Shown: positions 1 to 7,854 of the stretch, piece after piece
Numbering within the stretch: position 1 is the first letter of the stretch
Layout of the letters: each line of letters starts with the position of its first letter
Origin: Clostridiales bacterium
Lineage (GTDB): Bacteria; Bacillota; Clostridia; Lachnospirales; Lachnospiraceae
Length of the DNA stretch: 16,134 nucleotides
Assembly (NCBI GenBank): GCA_019416265.1
Contig: DXXQ01000077.1
Coordinates: 1-16,134, forward strand
Direction of reading: 5' to 3'
Position numbers and translations under genes: made by a program
Notes under the pieces: model-generated
The model's input: the letters and a program-made list of their open reading frames with translations, nothing else
Databases searched by the model: none
Told to the model about the DNA's origin: nothing

Positions 1-492
1 AAGCTCAATATCGTACTTCATGAGCCGGAAATTCCCGCAAATACAGGAAATATCGGACGAACCTGCGTGGCAACCGGAACAAGGCTTCATCTCATAGAAC
101 CCCTTGGTTTCCTGTTAAATGAAAAAGCCATTAAACGGGCAGGGATGGATTACTGGAAAGATCTGGATGTAACCACTTATCTAAATTATGAGGATTTTAT
201 TCAGAGAAATCCGGGGGCGAAGATCTACTATGCGACCACAAAGGCACAGCATACTTATACAGAAGTGGAGTATGAAGAGGATTGTTATATTATGTTCGGA
301 AAGGAGAGCGCCGGAATACCGGAGGAAATTCTGGTAAATCATCCGGACACCTGTGTGCGTATTCCCATGATCGGGGATATCCGCTCTCTGAATCTCAGCA
401 ATTCCGTGGCGATCGTTCTGTATGAGGCGCTGAGACAGAATCATTTTGATCATATGAATCTTGAGGGGCATCTTCACCATTTACAGTGGTAA
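1..492 (+). CDS. trmL: tRNA (cytidine/uridine-34 2'-O)-methyltransferase TrmL, 5' end clipped by the window
   Basis: SPOUT-fold methyltransferase that adds a 2'-O-methyl to the wobble base of certain tRNAs (Leu isoacceptors in the characterised enzyme). The reading frame is open from base 1: the first visible codons give KLNIVLHEPEIPANTGNIGR, the usual TrmL N-terminus, so probably only the start codon or a very few residues lie outside the window. The three SPOUT motifs are visible in the 163-residue segment: NTGNIGRTC near residues 14-22, the glycine-rich MFGKESAGIPEE around 98-109, and IPMIGDIRSLNLSNSVAI near the C-terminus, which forms the knotted SAM pocket. A GTG at 67 could be mistaken for a start, but it lies inside the conserved first motif. 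The gene ends 50 bases before the adenine deaminase start and runs in the same direction. Function is family-based; identity is confident. Confidence 0.93.
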   Translation, partial: KLNIVLHEPEIPANTGNIGRTCVATGTRLHLIEPLGFLLNEKAIKRAGMDYWKDLDVTTYLNYEDFIQRNPGAKIYYATTKAQHTYTEVEYEEDCYIMFGKESAGIPEEILVNHPDTCVRIPMIGDIRSLNLSNSVAIVLYEALRQNHFDHMNLEGHLHHLQW

Positions 493-524
493 AGATAAAA
501 TTGTTATAAAAGCAAAAACTATAT

Positions 525-532
525 AAAGGAGG
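525..532 (+). promoter_or_regulatory. Ribosome binding site of adenine deaminase
   Basis: AAAGGAGG ends 10 bases before the ATG at 543 and fixes this start. The 50-base gap after trmL holds no purine-riboswitch-like structure that I can see. Confidence 0.7.
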
Positions 533-542
533 AACAGATAGA

Positions 543-2270
543 ATGGAACTGGAAAACTATCGAAAGTATTCGAGAATGGCAAGAGGACTGGAGAAGGCGG
601 ATCTTGTGTTTAAGAATGCACAGGTATTTCTTTCTCAGACAGGGGAGTTTGTGACAGGAGATGTGGCTGTTTCCGATGGTAAGATCCTGGGGGTGGGAGC
701 TTACGAGGGAAAAGAGGAGAGAGATCTGACAGGAAAGATTCTCTGTCCCGGCTTTATCGACAGCCATCTTCATCTGGAATCCACTCTTGTGACGCCCGGA
801 GAGCTGATCCGTCAGGCGGCACAGTGCGGAACAACTACGTTCATTGTGGATCCTCATGAGTCTGCGAATGTTTCCGGTACACAGGGAATCGATTATATTC
901 TGGAGCAGACGGAGGAGGTTCCGGCAAATGTTTATGTTATGATGCCTTCCTGTGTGCCTGCGACTTCAGTGGACGATAACGGGTGCACCTTAACTGCAGG
1001 CAAAATGAAAGGCTATCTGGAGAATCCCAGAATCCTGGGGCTTGGAGAGGTGATGGATGCCTTTTCTGTGATCAACGGGGCAGTCTCCATGCACGAAAAG
1101 CTTCGGCTTTTTGAGGGAAAGGTGAGGGATGGCCATGCGCCGTTTCTTTCCAAAGGAGATCTGGCGGCCTATGCGCTGGCAGGAATCCGCACAGACCATG
1201 AGTGTGTAGACTACGAATATGCAATGGAAGAGCGCAGAAACGGAATGTATGTACATATCCGGGAAGGCAGCGCTGCCCGTAATCTTGATGCCATTGTAAA
1301 GGGAATGGTGGAGAACCAGACAGATACCGATGGTTTTTGTTTCTGCACCGACGATAAACATATTGAAGAAATCCGGCGGGAAGGACATATCAATTACAAT
1401 GTGAAGCGGGCTGCAGAGCTGGGGCTTCCTGTGAAAGAGGTTCTGAAAATGGCTACGATCCATGCGGCAAGGTGCTACGGACTGGATCATCTGGGAGCCA
1501 TCGCTCCGGGATACCAGGCGGATCTTGTTGTCCTTGATGATCTGGAGACCCTTCATGTTTCCGAGGTGTATTTCAAGGGAAAGAAAATTGTGAAAGATGA
1601 GGCGGTTACGATCAAGCCTTGTCCTCCTCTGCTTAAGGATACGATTCATATTGAGGGATTTTCAAAGGAGAGCCTGCGTCTTGCGCATCCGAGGAAAAAA
1701 GCCCATGTACTGTCCATGATGGAGGGACAGATCACAACAAAGGATGTTCTGGAAGAGGTTCCCGGAATTTCAGTGGATGGAATCCACTGTTTTGCGCCTG
1801 ATAAAACCTACCAGAAGATCGCAGTGATCGAACGCCACAGGAATACGGGAAAAACAGGCGTGGGAATTGTAAAAGGCTTCGGACTTCAGGGCGGCGCCAT
1901 TGCATCCAGTGTGTCCCACGATTCCCATAATATTATTGTGGTTGGAGACAATGACAGGGATATGGTGATCGCAGTGGAGGAGCTGAAGCGAACCAGAGGC
2001 GGCTATGTCCTTGTGTGCGGCGGAGAGGTGTTTGGAACACTTCCCCTTCCTGTGATGGGGCTTATGAGCGACGCCGGCTATGAAACGGTAAACGCACTTC
2101 TGGCGAAGATGATTCCCAAAGCGCATGAAATGGGAATTCCGCAGGGATTTGATCCTTTTATCACCCTGTCCTTCATGGCTCTTCCCGTAATTCCGGAAAT
2201 CAGGATCACACCGAGAGGAGTGTATCTTGTGAACCAGGGAAGAATGTTGGAAACTCCTTTTGAGGAATGA
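543..2270 (+). CDS. ade: Adenine deaminase
   Basis: Metal-dependent amidohydrolase that converts adenine to hypoxanthine and ammonia for purine salvage, in the cytoplasm. At 575 residues it matches the Bacillus-type adenine deaminase length. The metal-binding start of the TIM barrel is CPGFIDSHLHLEST (about 68-81, with H75 and H77), followed by VDPHESANVSG (about 102-112). Further on come GLGEVMDAF (about 166-174), a FCTDDKH segment, and HLGAIAPGYQADLVVL, the composite beta-domain that closes amidohydrolases. The C-terminal adenine-deaminase domain carries the VSHDSHNI segment and a GGYVLVCGGEV stretch. It has its own ribosome site and is followed at once by a strong terminator. With trmL it may form a short rightward unit; there is no functional link visible beyond proximity. 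No damage is seen. Confidence 0.96.
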   Translation: MELENYRKYSRMARGLEKADLVFKNAQVFLSQTGEFVTGDVAVSDGKILGVGAYEGKEERDLTGKILCPGFIDSHLHLESTLVTPGELIRQAAQCGTTTFIVDPHESANVSGTQGIDYILEQTEEVPANVYVMMPSCVPATSVDDNGCTLTAGKMKGYLENPRILGLGEVMDAFSVINGAVSMHEKLRLFEGKVRDGHAPFLSKGDLAAYALAGIRTDHECVDYEYAMEERRNGMYVHIREGSAARNLDAIVKGMVENQTDTDGFCFCTDDKHIEEIRREGHINYNVKRAAELGLPVKEVLKMATIHAARCYGLDHLGAIAPGYQADLVVLDDLETLHVSEVYFKGKKIVKDEAVTIKPCPPLLKDTIHIEGFSKESLRLAHPRKKAHVLSMMEGQITTKDVLEEVPGISVDGIHCFAPDKTYQKIAVIERHRNTGKTGVGIVKGFGLQGGAIASSVSHDSHNIIVVGDNDRDMVIAVEELKRTRGGYVLVCGGEVFGTLPLPVMGLMSDAGYETVNALLAKMIPKAHEMGIPQGFDPFITLSFMALPVIPEIRITPRGVYLVNQGRMLETPFEE

Positions 2271-2271
2271 T

Positions 2272-2327
2272 AAAAAAGATGAGACACTATCCTGTTTTCA
2301 GGATGTGCCTCATCTTTTTTTGCTTTT
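2272..2327. terminator. Bidirectional intrinsic terminator between ade and the histidine kinase gene
   Basis: The arms AAAAAAGATGAG (2272-2283) and CTCATCTTTTTT (2309-2320) pair perfectly. The stem continues, after one mismatch, with CAC/GTG and then ATCCTG/CAGGAT closing a TTTT loop. The T run to the right serves ade. The A run on the left becomes a T run on the minus strand and serves the kinase operon, whose stop codon is at 2328. Both convergent units share it. Confidence 0.9.
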
Positions 2328-3734
2328 TTAAACACGCTCCAGGGTAAAGATGAATTCTGTTCCCACTCCGGGAGTGCTTACAACGTCGATGTGCTGCTGA
2401 TGAGCGTTTATGATTTCTTTTACAATGGAAAGGCCAAGTCCCGTGCCTTTTCTGTCCCGTCCCCGGGAAGCGTCGGTTTTGTAAAAGCGCTCCCAGATTT
2501 TCGAAATGCTTTCTTTGGGAATTCCCTCTCCGTGGTCTTTGACAGAGACGAAGACCTTACCGTTTTTTTCCGTAGTCTCCATAATGATAACGGAGTTGTC
2601 CGGACTGAATTTAATGGCGTTATCCAGAAGATTGTAAAGAACCTGACGGATTTTTTCCTGATCTGCCTTTACAAGGAGCTCTTTTCCGGAAAGGATCAGC
2701 TCCAGACGGATCTTCCGGGAGGTGCAGATGCCTTCAAAAAAAGCGGCGGTTTTCTTTATGGTCTCATTGATGTCAAAGGTGCGGAAATCCATCATCCTCT
2801 GTTTGATATCGAGTTCGTTGAGAGTCAGAAGACTACGGGTAAGCTTTTCCAGGCGGTCTGTTTCCGCTGAAATGACCCGAAGATATTTCTCCTGAAATTC
2901 AGGGGGAATGGTTCCGTCCAGGATGGCTTCCACATACCCCTTGATGGAGGTGAGTGGAGAGCGGAAATCATGGGAAACATTGGAAACAAATTTTCGCTGG
3001 TATTCTCCGGTGACATTGAGCTCATCGGACATATAGTTCAGGGTGTTGGCAAGGTAGCCGAGTTCGTCGTCAGACTTCACCGAGATTTTGTAGGTAAGAT
3101 TTCCGTTTGCATATTCGGAAGCTCCTTTGATGATCGACTGCAGAGGCTGGTAGATCTGCCACTTGTAGACGAAGATCAGAAGATAGGTCAGGGCATACAC
3201 CAGGAAGAACAATAGGATCATAATCTGCATAATGGCGCTTCTGGTGCGGTACAGGGCGCTTGCCTGGTAATGGATGGCAACATAGCCTTTTGTCGTCATC
3301 TCTGCGGTGACCGGGGCGATCACGCTGACCTGGTCATTGGGAAAATAACCGTAAAACCGGCCGATCTGATAGTAATTCGGCCCCCACTGGGAGAGATCGA
3401 AGCCCTCCACAGGAATGGGAGAGGCAGGGTCGATCTCTCTTCTCGTGCTCAGCAGAACCTCTCCCTTACAGTTGATGATCCAGATGACAGTATCCTGAAA
3501 GACGGAAAGAGAGGAGAGGGGTTCCTTTAATTTCTCCAGATTTTCTTCTGAAAGATTATTTTTGACAATATCGTAAGAGGCAATTCTGTGTGCCTCGCGA
3601 TACAGAGCGTCGCTCAGATCGCGTTCCAGATAGCGCTCCACATAATAGGAGCCTCCCAGGCTGATCAGGAAAAAACCGCAGATTCCGATCAGGATGTAGC
3701 TGGCGATAAACTTCATGGACAGGAAATGCTTCAT
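2328..3734 (-). CDS. Two-component sensor histidine kinase, membrane-bound, HAMP-HisKA-HATPase
   Basis: Classical membrane sensor kinase of 468 residues. Order: N-terminal membrane segment (about 8-31), an extracytoplasmic sensor region of about 135 residues with no recognised fold, second membrane segment (about 166-191), HAMP linker (about 192-245), HisKA with phospho-accepting H255 in SNVSHDFRSPLTS, then the ATPase domain. That domain carries the N box NLLDNAIKFS (368-377), G1 DHGEGIP (400-406), F box IWERFYKT, and G2 GTGLGLS (430-436). All catalytic motifs are present. Its ATG overlaps the stop of the response-regulator gene upstream in an ATGA arrangement, so the two are translationally coupled cognate partners. 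The signal sensed cannot be told from the sequence; similarity in layout to PhoR/ResE/VicK kinases does not decide it. Confidence 0.95.
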   Translation of the reverse strand: MKHFLSMKFIASYILIGICGFFLISLGGSYYVERYLERDLSDALYREAHRIASYDIVKNNLSEENLEKLKEPLSSLSVFQDTVIWIINCKGEVLLSTRREIDPASPIPVEGFDLSQWGPNYYQIGRFYGYFPNDQVSVIAPVTAEMTTKGYVAIHYQASALYRTRSAIMQIMILLFFLVYALTYLLIFVYKWQIYQPLQSIIKGASEYANGNLTYKISVKSDDELGYLANTLNYMSDELNVTGEYQRKFVSNVSHDFRSPLTSIKGYVEAILDGTIPPEFQEKYLRVISAETDRLEKLTRSLLTLNELDIKQRMMDFRTFDINETIKKTAAFFEGICTSRKIRLELILSGKELLVKADQEKIRQVLYNLLDNAIKFSPDNSVIIMETTEKNGKVFVSVKDHGEGIPKESISKIWERFYKTDASRGRDRKGTGLGLSIVKEIINAHQQHIDVVSTPGVGTEFIFTLERV

Positions 3735-4432
3735 TCGTTTCGAACCTCGAATTTATAACCGATTCCCCAGACTGTGGCAAGGGACCAGCGGGGATTATCC
3801 TTGATTTTTTCACGCAGTCGTTTGATGTGGACATCCACAGTTCGGGTATCACCGATATATTCGTATCCCCAGATATGATCCAGAAGCTGTTCTCTGGTAA
3901 AGACCTGATTGGGGGAGGAGGCAAGGAAATAGAGAAGCTCCAGTTCCTTCGGCGGCATATCCACCTGCCGGCCCATGTAGGTGACTGCGTAATTGGTAAG
4001 GTTTACCGTGAGATCCGGATAGCTGACACATTTTTCTCCTGTGGAGACAGAAGGCTGTTTCGTCTGGAAACGGCGGAGAACTGCCCGGACTCTTGCAACC
4101 AGTTCTTTGGAGTCAAAAGGTTTGATCATGTAGTCGTCCGCTCCAAGCTCAAGCCCAAGCACCTTGTCGAAGGTTTCGCCTTTGGCGGAGAGCATGATGA
4201 TCGGGACGTCGGAGTTGTGGCGGATCTCACGGCAGACCTGGTATCCGTCGATGCCGGGAAGCATCAGATCCAGGATGATGAGATCCGGGTGGAAGCGGTG
4301 AAATTCCCGGAGCGCTTCCTCGCCGTCATTTACAATTCGTGTCTCAAAGCATTCTTTTGTGAGATATAATGCAATGAGCTCTGCGATGTTGTTGTCATCG
4401 TCAACAATAAGAATTTTCTGTTTATAAGCCAT
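3731..4432 (-). CDS. OmpR/PhoB-family response regulator
   Basis: DNA-binding partner of the adjacent kinase, 233 residues. The receiver domain (about 5-120) has the acidic pocket D11/D12, phospho-acceptor D55 in LIILDLMLPG, S82 in the Thr/Ser position, and K104 in the IKPFDSKEL loop. The C-terminal winged helix (about 130-230) ends with the recognition-helix region DTRTVDVHIKRLREKI and a WGIGYKF wing. The start is supported by a GGAAGGGG ribosome site about 10 bases upstream. The stop overlaps the kinase start by four bases. The mutS2 stop is 35 bases upstream in the same direction, so it may be read from the mutS2 promoter as well as its own. Target genes are unknown. Confidence 0.95.
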   Translation of the reverse strand: MAYKQKILIVDDDNNIAELIALYLTKECFETRIVNDGEEALREFHRFHPDLIILDLMLPGIDGYQVCREIRHNSDVPIIMLSAKGETFDKVLGLELGADDYMIKPFDSKELVARVRAVLRRFQTKQPSVSTGEKCVSYPDLTVNLTNYAVTYMGRQVDMPPKELELLYFLASSPNQVFTREQLLDHIWGYEYIGDTRTVDVHIKRLREKIKDNPRWSLATVWGIGYKFEVRNE

Positions 4433-4467
4433 ATTAAGGTTCCCCTTCCTTCCTGCGGATGTTCAGA

Positions 4468-6849
4468 TTACTTCTTAAATTCAACAATCGTTACACCTGC
4501 GTCGCCTTCTCCAAATTCGCCAAGTCTGAAGGAAGCTACATGCTTCTGGCGCTTCAGGTAGTTATGCACCCCTTTTCTCAGCGCGCCGGTGCCTTTGCCG
4601 TGGACAACACGGACGCTTTTGAGATGGGCAATATATGCGTCATCGAGATATTTGTCAAGCTCTGCAATAGCCTCGTCCACAGTTTTTCCCAGAAGGTTGA
4701 TCTCTGTGGAAACACTGGCAGATTTTGACATGCGTATTTTTCCTGCTCCTGTACGCTGGAGGGAAGGAGTTGTGATCTCTGCCTCGTCGATAAGCTCCAG
4801 GTCGGAGATGTGAACCTTTGAGCGGATGATGCCCATTTGTACAAACAGATAGCCTTTTGCATCCGGACGGCTGCTTACGGTACCTTTCAGATTCATGCTG
4901 AGGACCTTTACAGAATCTCCCAGAGACAGATCTTTTGCGGAGAGTTCTTTTTTCGGCTTTTTGACAGAGGCATTCTGAGCCATCCCTGATTCAGCTTTGT
5001 TCATGCGCTGGCGGAGCTTCTGACGCTCTTTTTCCATGGAGGCTGTATCCACATGATCCTTCTGGAATTTGTGGAACATTTTCATGGTCTGGTCTGCATA
5101 TTCCTTTGCTTCCCGGAGAATGGCGTGTGCCTCCTCGTTTGCCTGGCGCAGGATACGTTCTTTCCGTTCGTCCAGCTTTTCCTGTTTGGATTCCAGTTTT
5201 TCTTTCAGCGCTTCAATTTCCTTTTTGTACTGCTCGATCTCTGCACGCTCGTTTTCGATGGTAACGCGGCTGTGTTCCAGGGAGGAGAGTACATCCTCAA
5301 AGGATTCGTCCTGTTCGCTGATCTGCTCTTTGGCCTTCTCGATGATATAGTCGGGAAGCCCGAGTTTGGAGGAGATGGCAAAGGCGTTACTTTTTCCCGG
5401 AACTCCGATGAGAAGGCGGTAGGTAGGACGCAGGGTTTCTACGTCAAACTCGCAGCAGCCGTTTTCCACTCCGGGAGTAGAAAGGGCGTACACCTTCAGT
5501 TCGCTGTAGTGTGTTGTTGCCATGGTGCGGATTCCTCTTTCATGGAGATGGGAGAGGATGGAAATGGCAAGGGCCGCTCCTTCCGTCGGGTCTGTTCCTG
5601 CTCCCAGCTCATCAAAGAGAACAAGGGAGCGGGTGTCTGCATGCTTCAGGAAAGAAACCACATTGGTCATATGTGAGGAAAAGGTACTCAGGGACTGTTC
5701 AATGCTCTGTTCATCTCCGATATCTGCGTAAACTTCATGGAAAAGAGCAAGCTCTGAGCGATCTAGTGCAGGGATATGAAGCCCGGACTGACCCATCATG
5801 GTAAGAAGTCCTACGGTTTTTAAAGAAACTGTTTTACCTCCTGTGTTGGGTCCGGTGATCACCAGGAGGTCAAAGTCGTCGCCGAGACGGATGTCAATGG
5901 GGACGGCTTTTTTCTTGTCAATGAGAGGATGGCGGGCTTTTTTTAAGTTGATGCGCCCTTCCTCATTGAAGAGAGGCTCGTTTCCGTTCATGTCCATGGC
6001 AAGGGCTGCCCTTGCGAAGATGAAGTCGAGCTGAACCATGATCTCAAGGTCTGCGCGGATCAGCTCGCTGTGAATGGCAGTCTGTTCGCTGAGACCGGCA
6101 AGGATGACTTCGATTTCTTTTTGTTCTTTAAGCTCCAGCTCACGGATGTCGTTGTTGAGCTTTACAATTGCCATTGGCTCAATGAAAAGTGTGGAGCCTG
6201 TGGAGGACTGGTCATGGACCATACCGGGAACCTGACCCTTGTATTCGGCTTTTACCGGAATACAGTAACGGCCGTTTCTCATGGTGATCACAGAGTCCTG
6301 AAGGTAGTTGCGGGCGCTGCCGCTGACCAGGGAAGAAAGCTGTGTATGTATTTTGTCATTGGCTGCTTTCATGCTTCTGCGAATCTGGCGCAGGGTACTG
6401 CTGGCATCGTCGCTGATCTCGTCCTCTGACAGGATGCATCTGCGGATTTCCGTGGAAAGGGGAGTGAGAGGCTCCAGGGCGCTGAACATTCCGTCAAGGG
6501 AATCCGGCAGGGAGTCGCTTCTGTCATTTCTGGAATAAGCTTTTACACGGTTTACATTTTCCAGAAGGCTGCAAATGGAGAGGAGCTCCGGGATGCCCAG
6601 AGAGCTTCCGATTTCCAGTCTTTTCAGGGAACCGCGCACATCCTTTACGCTTCCGAAGGAAATGTTTCCTTTCTGGAAAAGGCGGGTGAGCGCGTCCTTT
6701 GTCTGGGTCTGCATGTGACGGATCTCCTCAAGATCAGTGGAGGGAGCAAGCTTCCTGCAAAGCTCCTTTCCCATGAAAGAGGATGCTTTATCTGTCAGCA
6801 TATCGATGATTTTGTAATATTCTAATGCTTTATATGCTTTCTGATTCAT
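4468..6849 (-). CDS. mutS2: Endonuclease/ATPase MutS2
   Basis: MutS-family ATPase lacking the mismatch-recognition domain. In characterised relatives it restrains recombination or acts on collided ribosomes. I choose the ATG at 6849 (MNQKAYKALEYYKI, the family N-terminus) because AGGAG lies about 7 bases upstream. This gives 793 residues, the usual length; an upstream ATG at 6903 would add 18 unrelated residues. Visible parts: core/lever region to about 320, Walker A GPNTGGKT (333-340), Walker B LVLFDELGAGTDP (409-421), THYSE (446-450), a long charged coiled coil (about 510-615), a KOW-like segment (about 640-690), and the Smr domain (about 713-793) with HGKGTGALR (750-758). The normally LDLRG-type motif at the start of Smr reads INLLG (717-721). 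It is the first gene of a leftward set with the two-component pair. Confidence 0.96.
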   Translation of the reverse strand: MNQKAYKALEYYKIIDMLTDKASSFMGKELCRKLAPSTDLEEIRHMQTQTKDALTRLFQKGNISFGSVKDVRGSLKRLEIGSSLGIPELLSICSLLENVNRVKAYSRNDRSDSLPDSLDGMFSALEPLTPLSTEIRRCILSEDEISDDASSTLRQIRRSMKAANDKIHTQLSSLVSGSARNYLQDSVITMRNGRYCIPVKAEYKGQVPGMVHDQSSTGSTLFIEPMAIVKLNNDIRELELKEQKEIEVILAGLSEQTAIHSELIRADLEIMVQLDFIFARAALAMDMNGNEPLFNEEGRINLKKARHPLIDKKKAVPIDIRLGDDFDLLVITGPNTGGKTVSLKTVGLLTMMGQSGLHIPALDRSELALFHEVYADIGDEQSIEQSLSTFSSHMTNVVSFLKHADTRSLVLFDELGAGTDPTEGAALAISILSHLHERGIRTMATTHYSELKVYALSTPGVENGCCEFDVETLRPTYRLLIGVPGKSNAFAISSKLGLPDYIIEKAKEQISEQDESFEDVLSSLEHSRVTIENERAEIEQYKKEIEALKEKLESKQEKLDERKERILRQANEEAHAILREAKEYADQTMKMFHKFQKDHVDTASMEKERQKLRQRMNKAESGMAQNASVKKPKKELSAKDLSLGDSVKVLSMNLKGTVSSRPDAKGYLFVQMGIIRSKVHISDLELIDEAEITTPSLQRTGAGKIRMSKSASVSTEINLLGKTVDEAIAELDKYLDDAYIAHLKSVRVVHGKGTGALRKGVHNYLKRQKHVASFRLGEFGEGDAGVTIVEFKK

Positions 6850-6992
6850 AATATCTCCTAAGTTTTGTTGTGTATATTCTGTAAAAGGGTAAAAAATCCT
6901 CATTATTAGTTTACACGATTTTGGACAGAAATGGAAGACATAATCTTTGGACTATGGAATAACAAAAAAGAGTTGCTGTTAACTACACTAAT

Positions 6993-7032
6993 AACGCCGT
7001 ATATTTGTCCTACATAGCAAATATACGGCGTT
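6993..7032. terminator. Perfect 15-base-pair hairpin after the MerR gene, probable terminator
   Basis: AACGCCGTATATTTG (6993-7007) pairs perfectly with CAAATATACGGCGTT (7018-7032) around a 10-base loop. It starts four bases after the MerR stop codon (7036-7038), so it most likely ends that leftward transcript. The following minus-strand sequence is only moderately T-rich; the cleaner T stretch is on the plus strand, so it may work both ways. The 180 bases between mutS2 and the MerR gene hold nothing else I can support; the mutS2 promoter must lie here but no clear -35/-10 pair stands out. Confidence 0.6.
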
Positions 7033-7035
7033 TCT

Positions 7036-7476
7036 TTATTCTTTGGGTGCGTGATCGTACATCTTTTGAATATCTTCCGGCAGTTTATCCGGCATCATGC
7101 CGTGTACCCGATCTTCGTTGCCGTCCTGCAAGGCTTGTTCATAATACCAGCACTTGAATTTAATCATATCCAGTACTTTGTTCATATGTTCAATTTCAGC
7201 TTCCACAGTTTTCCTCTGTTTCTCAAACAGCTCCTTCCGCTGCGGATAGGTGGATGAACCCTCCGTACACCAGTCCATAAACTGCTTGATGTCCTTAATT
7301 TCCAGCCCTGACTTCTTCAAACACTCAATGACACGCAAAGCCTCAATCTCTCGGTCACTGAATTTGCGGATACCGGAAGTTCTCTCCATCCCCGGAAAAA
7401 GTCCCTGTTTGTCATAATAGCGCAAAGTCGAAATCGGAAGTCCAAACTTTTCCGAAACCTGTCCAATCGTGTACAT
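7036..7476 (-). CDS. MerR-family regulator, AdhR-like (aldehyde/electrophile-responsive type)
   Basis: Transcription factor of 146 residues. The N-terminal winged helix (about 1-70) starts MYTIGQVSEKFGLPISTLRY with the DKQGLFPG and GIRKFSD wing segments. A dimerisation coiled coil follows (about 80-112), then a short C-terminal tail with no metal-binding cysteine cluster. A GTG four codons earlier (7488) is open, but GGAGGT sits just upstream of the ATG at 7476 and overlaps those extra codons, so 7476 is chosen. The cysteine in VIECLKKSGL falls at residue 52, the position of the thiol reported to sense aldehydes in Bacillus AdhR. It is divergent from a reductase operon with a MerR-type promoter between them, the usual layout for regulation of the neighbouring operon. 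The inducer is inferred, not shown. Confidence 0.88.
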   Translation of the reverse strand: MYTIGQVSEKFGLPISTLRYYDKQGLFPGMERTSGIRKFSDREIEALRVIECLKKSGLEIKDIKQFMDWCTEGSSTYPQRKELFEKQRKTVEAEIEHMNKVLDMIKFKCWYYEQALQDGNEDRVHGMMPDKLPEDIQKMYDHAPKE

Positions 7477-7520
7477 AGATACCTCCACAAAAAATTAACA
7501 AATTTATTTTTCAAAAACTC

Positions 7521-7551
7521 TTAACCTAAAGTTAGGTTTAGGCTTTATCAT
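7521..7551 (+). promoter_or_regulatory. MerR-type promoter with 19-base spacer and operator inverted repeat
   Basis: TTAACC (7521-7526) and TATCAT (7546-7551) are separated by 19 bases, the lengthened spacer that MerR regulators correct by bending DNA. The spacer region carries the inverted repeat AACCTAA (7523-7529) / TTAGGTT (7532-7538). It points rightward, into the remnant and aldo/keto reductase genes, and begins 44 bases from the start of the MerR gene. Confidence 0.7.
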
Positions 7552-7564
7552 TAGTATAGCAGCT

Positions 7565-7812
7565 ATGCAGAAAGACTGCAATGGCAAAACTGCAGTCGAG
7601 CTGCTCCCCGGCGATGTGATAAATATCCCTGTTGGTGTGAAACATTGGCAGCACATTCCCGTTACTTCAGCGAAGGCGCTTATGAAAAATTGACCGGAGA
7701 TAATAAGGAGTTGCTCATCATTCCGGGAGCAAGCCATGTTGATCTTTATGACAATTTGGAGGTCATTGTTTTTGAAAAGCTGAACAGCTTTTTCCGTGAG
7801 CATCTCAAATAA
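7565..7812 (+). pseudogene. Deletion-fused remnant: cupin-domain fragment joined to the C-terminus of an alpha/beta hydrolase
   Basis: Two broken reading frames are joined here. From about 7592 one frame gives AVELLPGDVINIPVGVKHW, the metal/ligand-binding strand region of a small cupin protein, which then runs into a stop at 7691. From 7654 a different frame gives HSRYFSEGAYEKLTGDNKEL and continues LLIIPGASHVDLYD to a TAA at 7810. This is the end of an alpha/beta hydrolase, including the strand and catalytic-histidine region (GASHVDLYD). The switch lies near 7646-7654. The cupin start, the cupin end and most of the hydrolase are missing. An ATG at 7565 heads a 42-codon frame, but this is unlikely to be a working gene. 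Cupin, hydrolase and aldo/keto reductase genes are common companions in such operons, so a deletion inside an ancestral operon explains it. Confidence 0.75.
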
Positions 7813-7854
7813 GAACAGAAAAATCATTGTATAGGATACGAGGAGGAGTAGAAC

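Noticed and set aside
493..542. Purine riboswitch upstream of adenine deaminase
   Set aside because: The gap is only 50 bases and has none of the conserved junction or loop sequence of a purine aptamer.
5053..5676. Rightward 207-codon frame inside mutS2
   Set aside because: It is antisense to the coiled-coil and ATPase parts of a confidently assigned mutS2.
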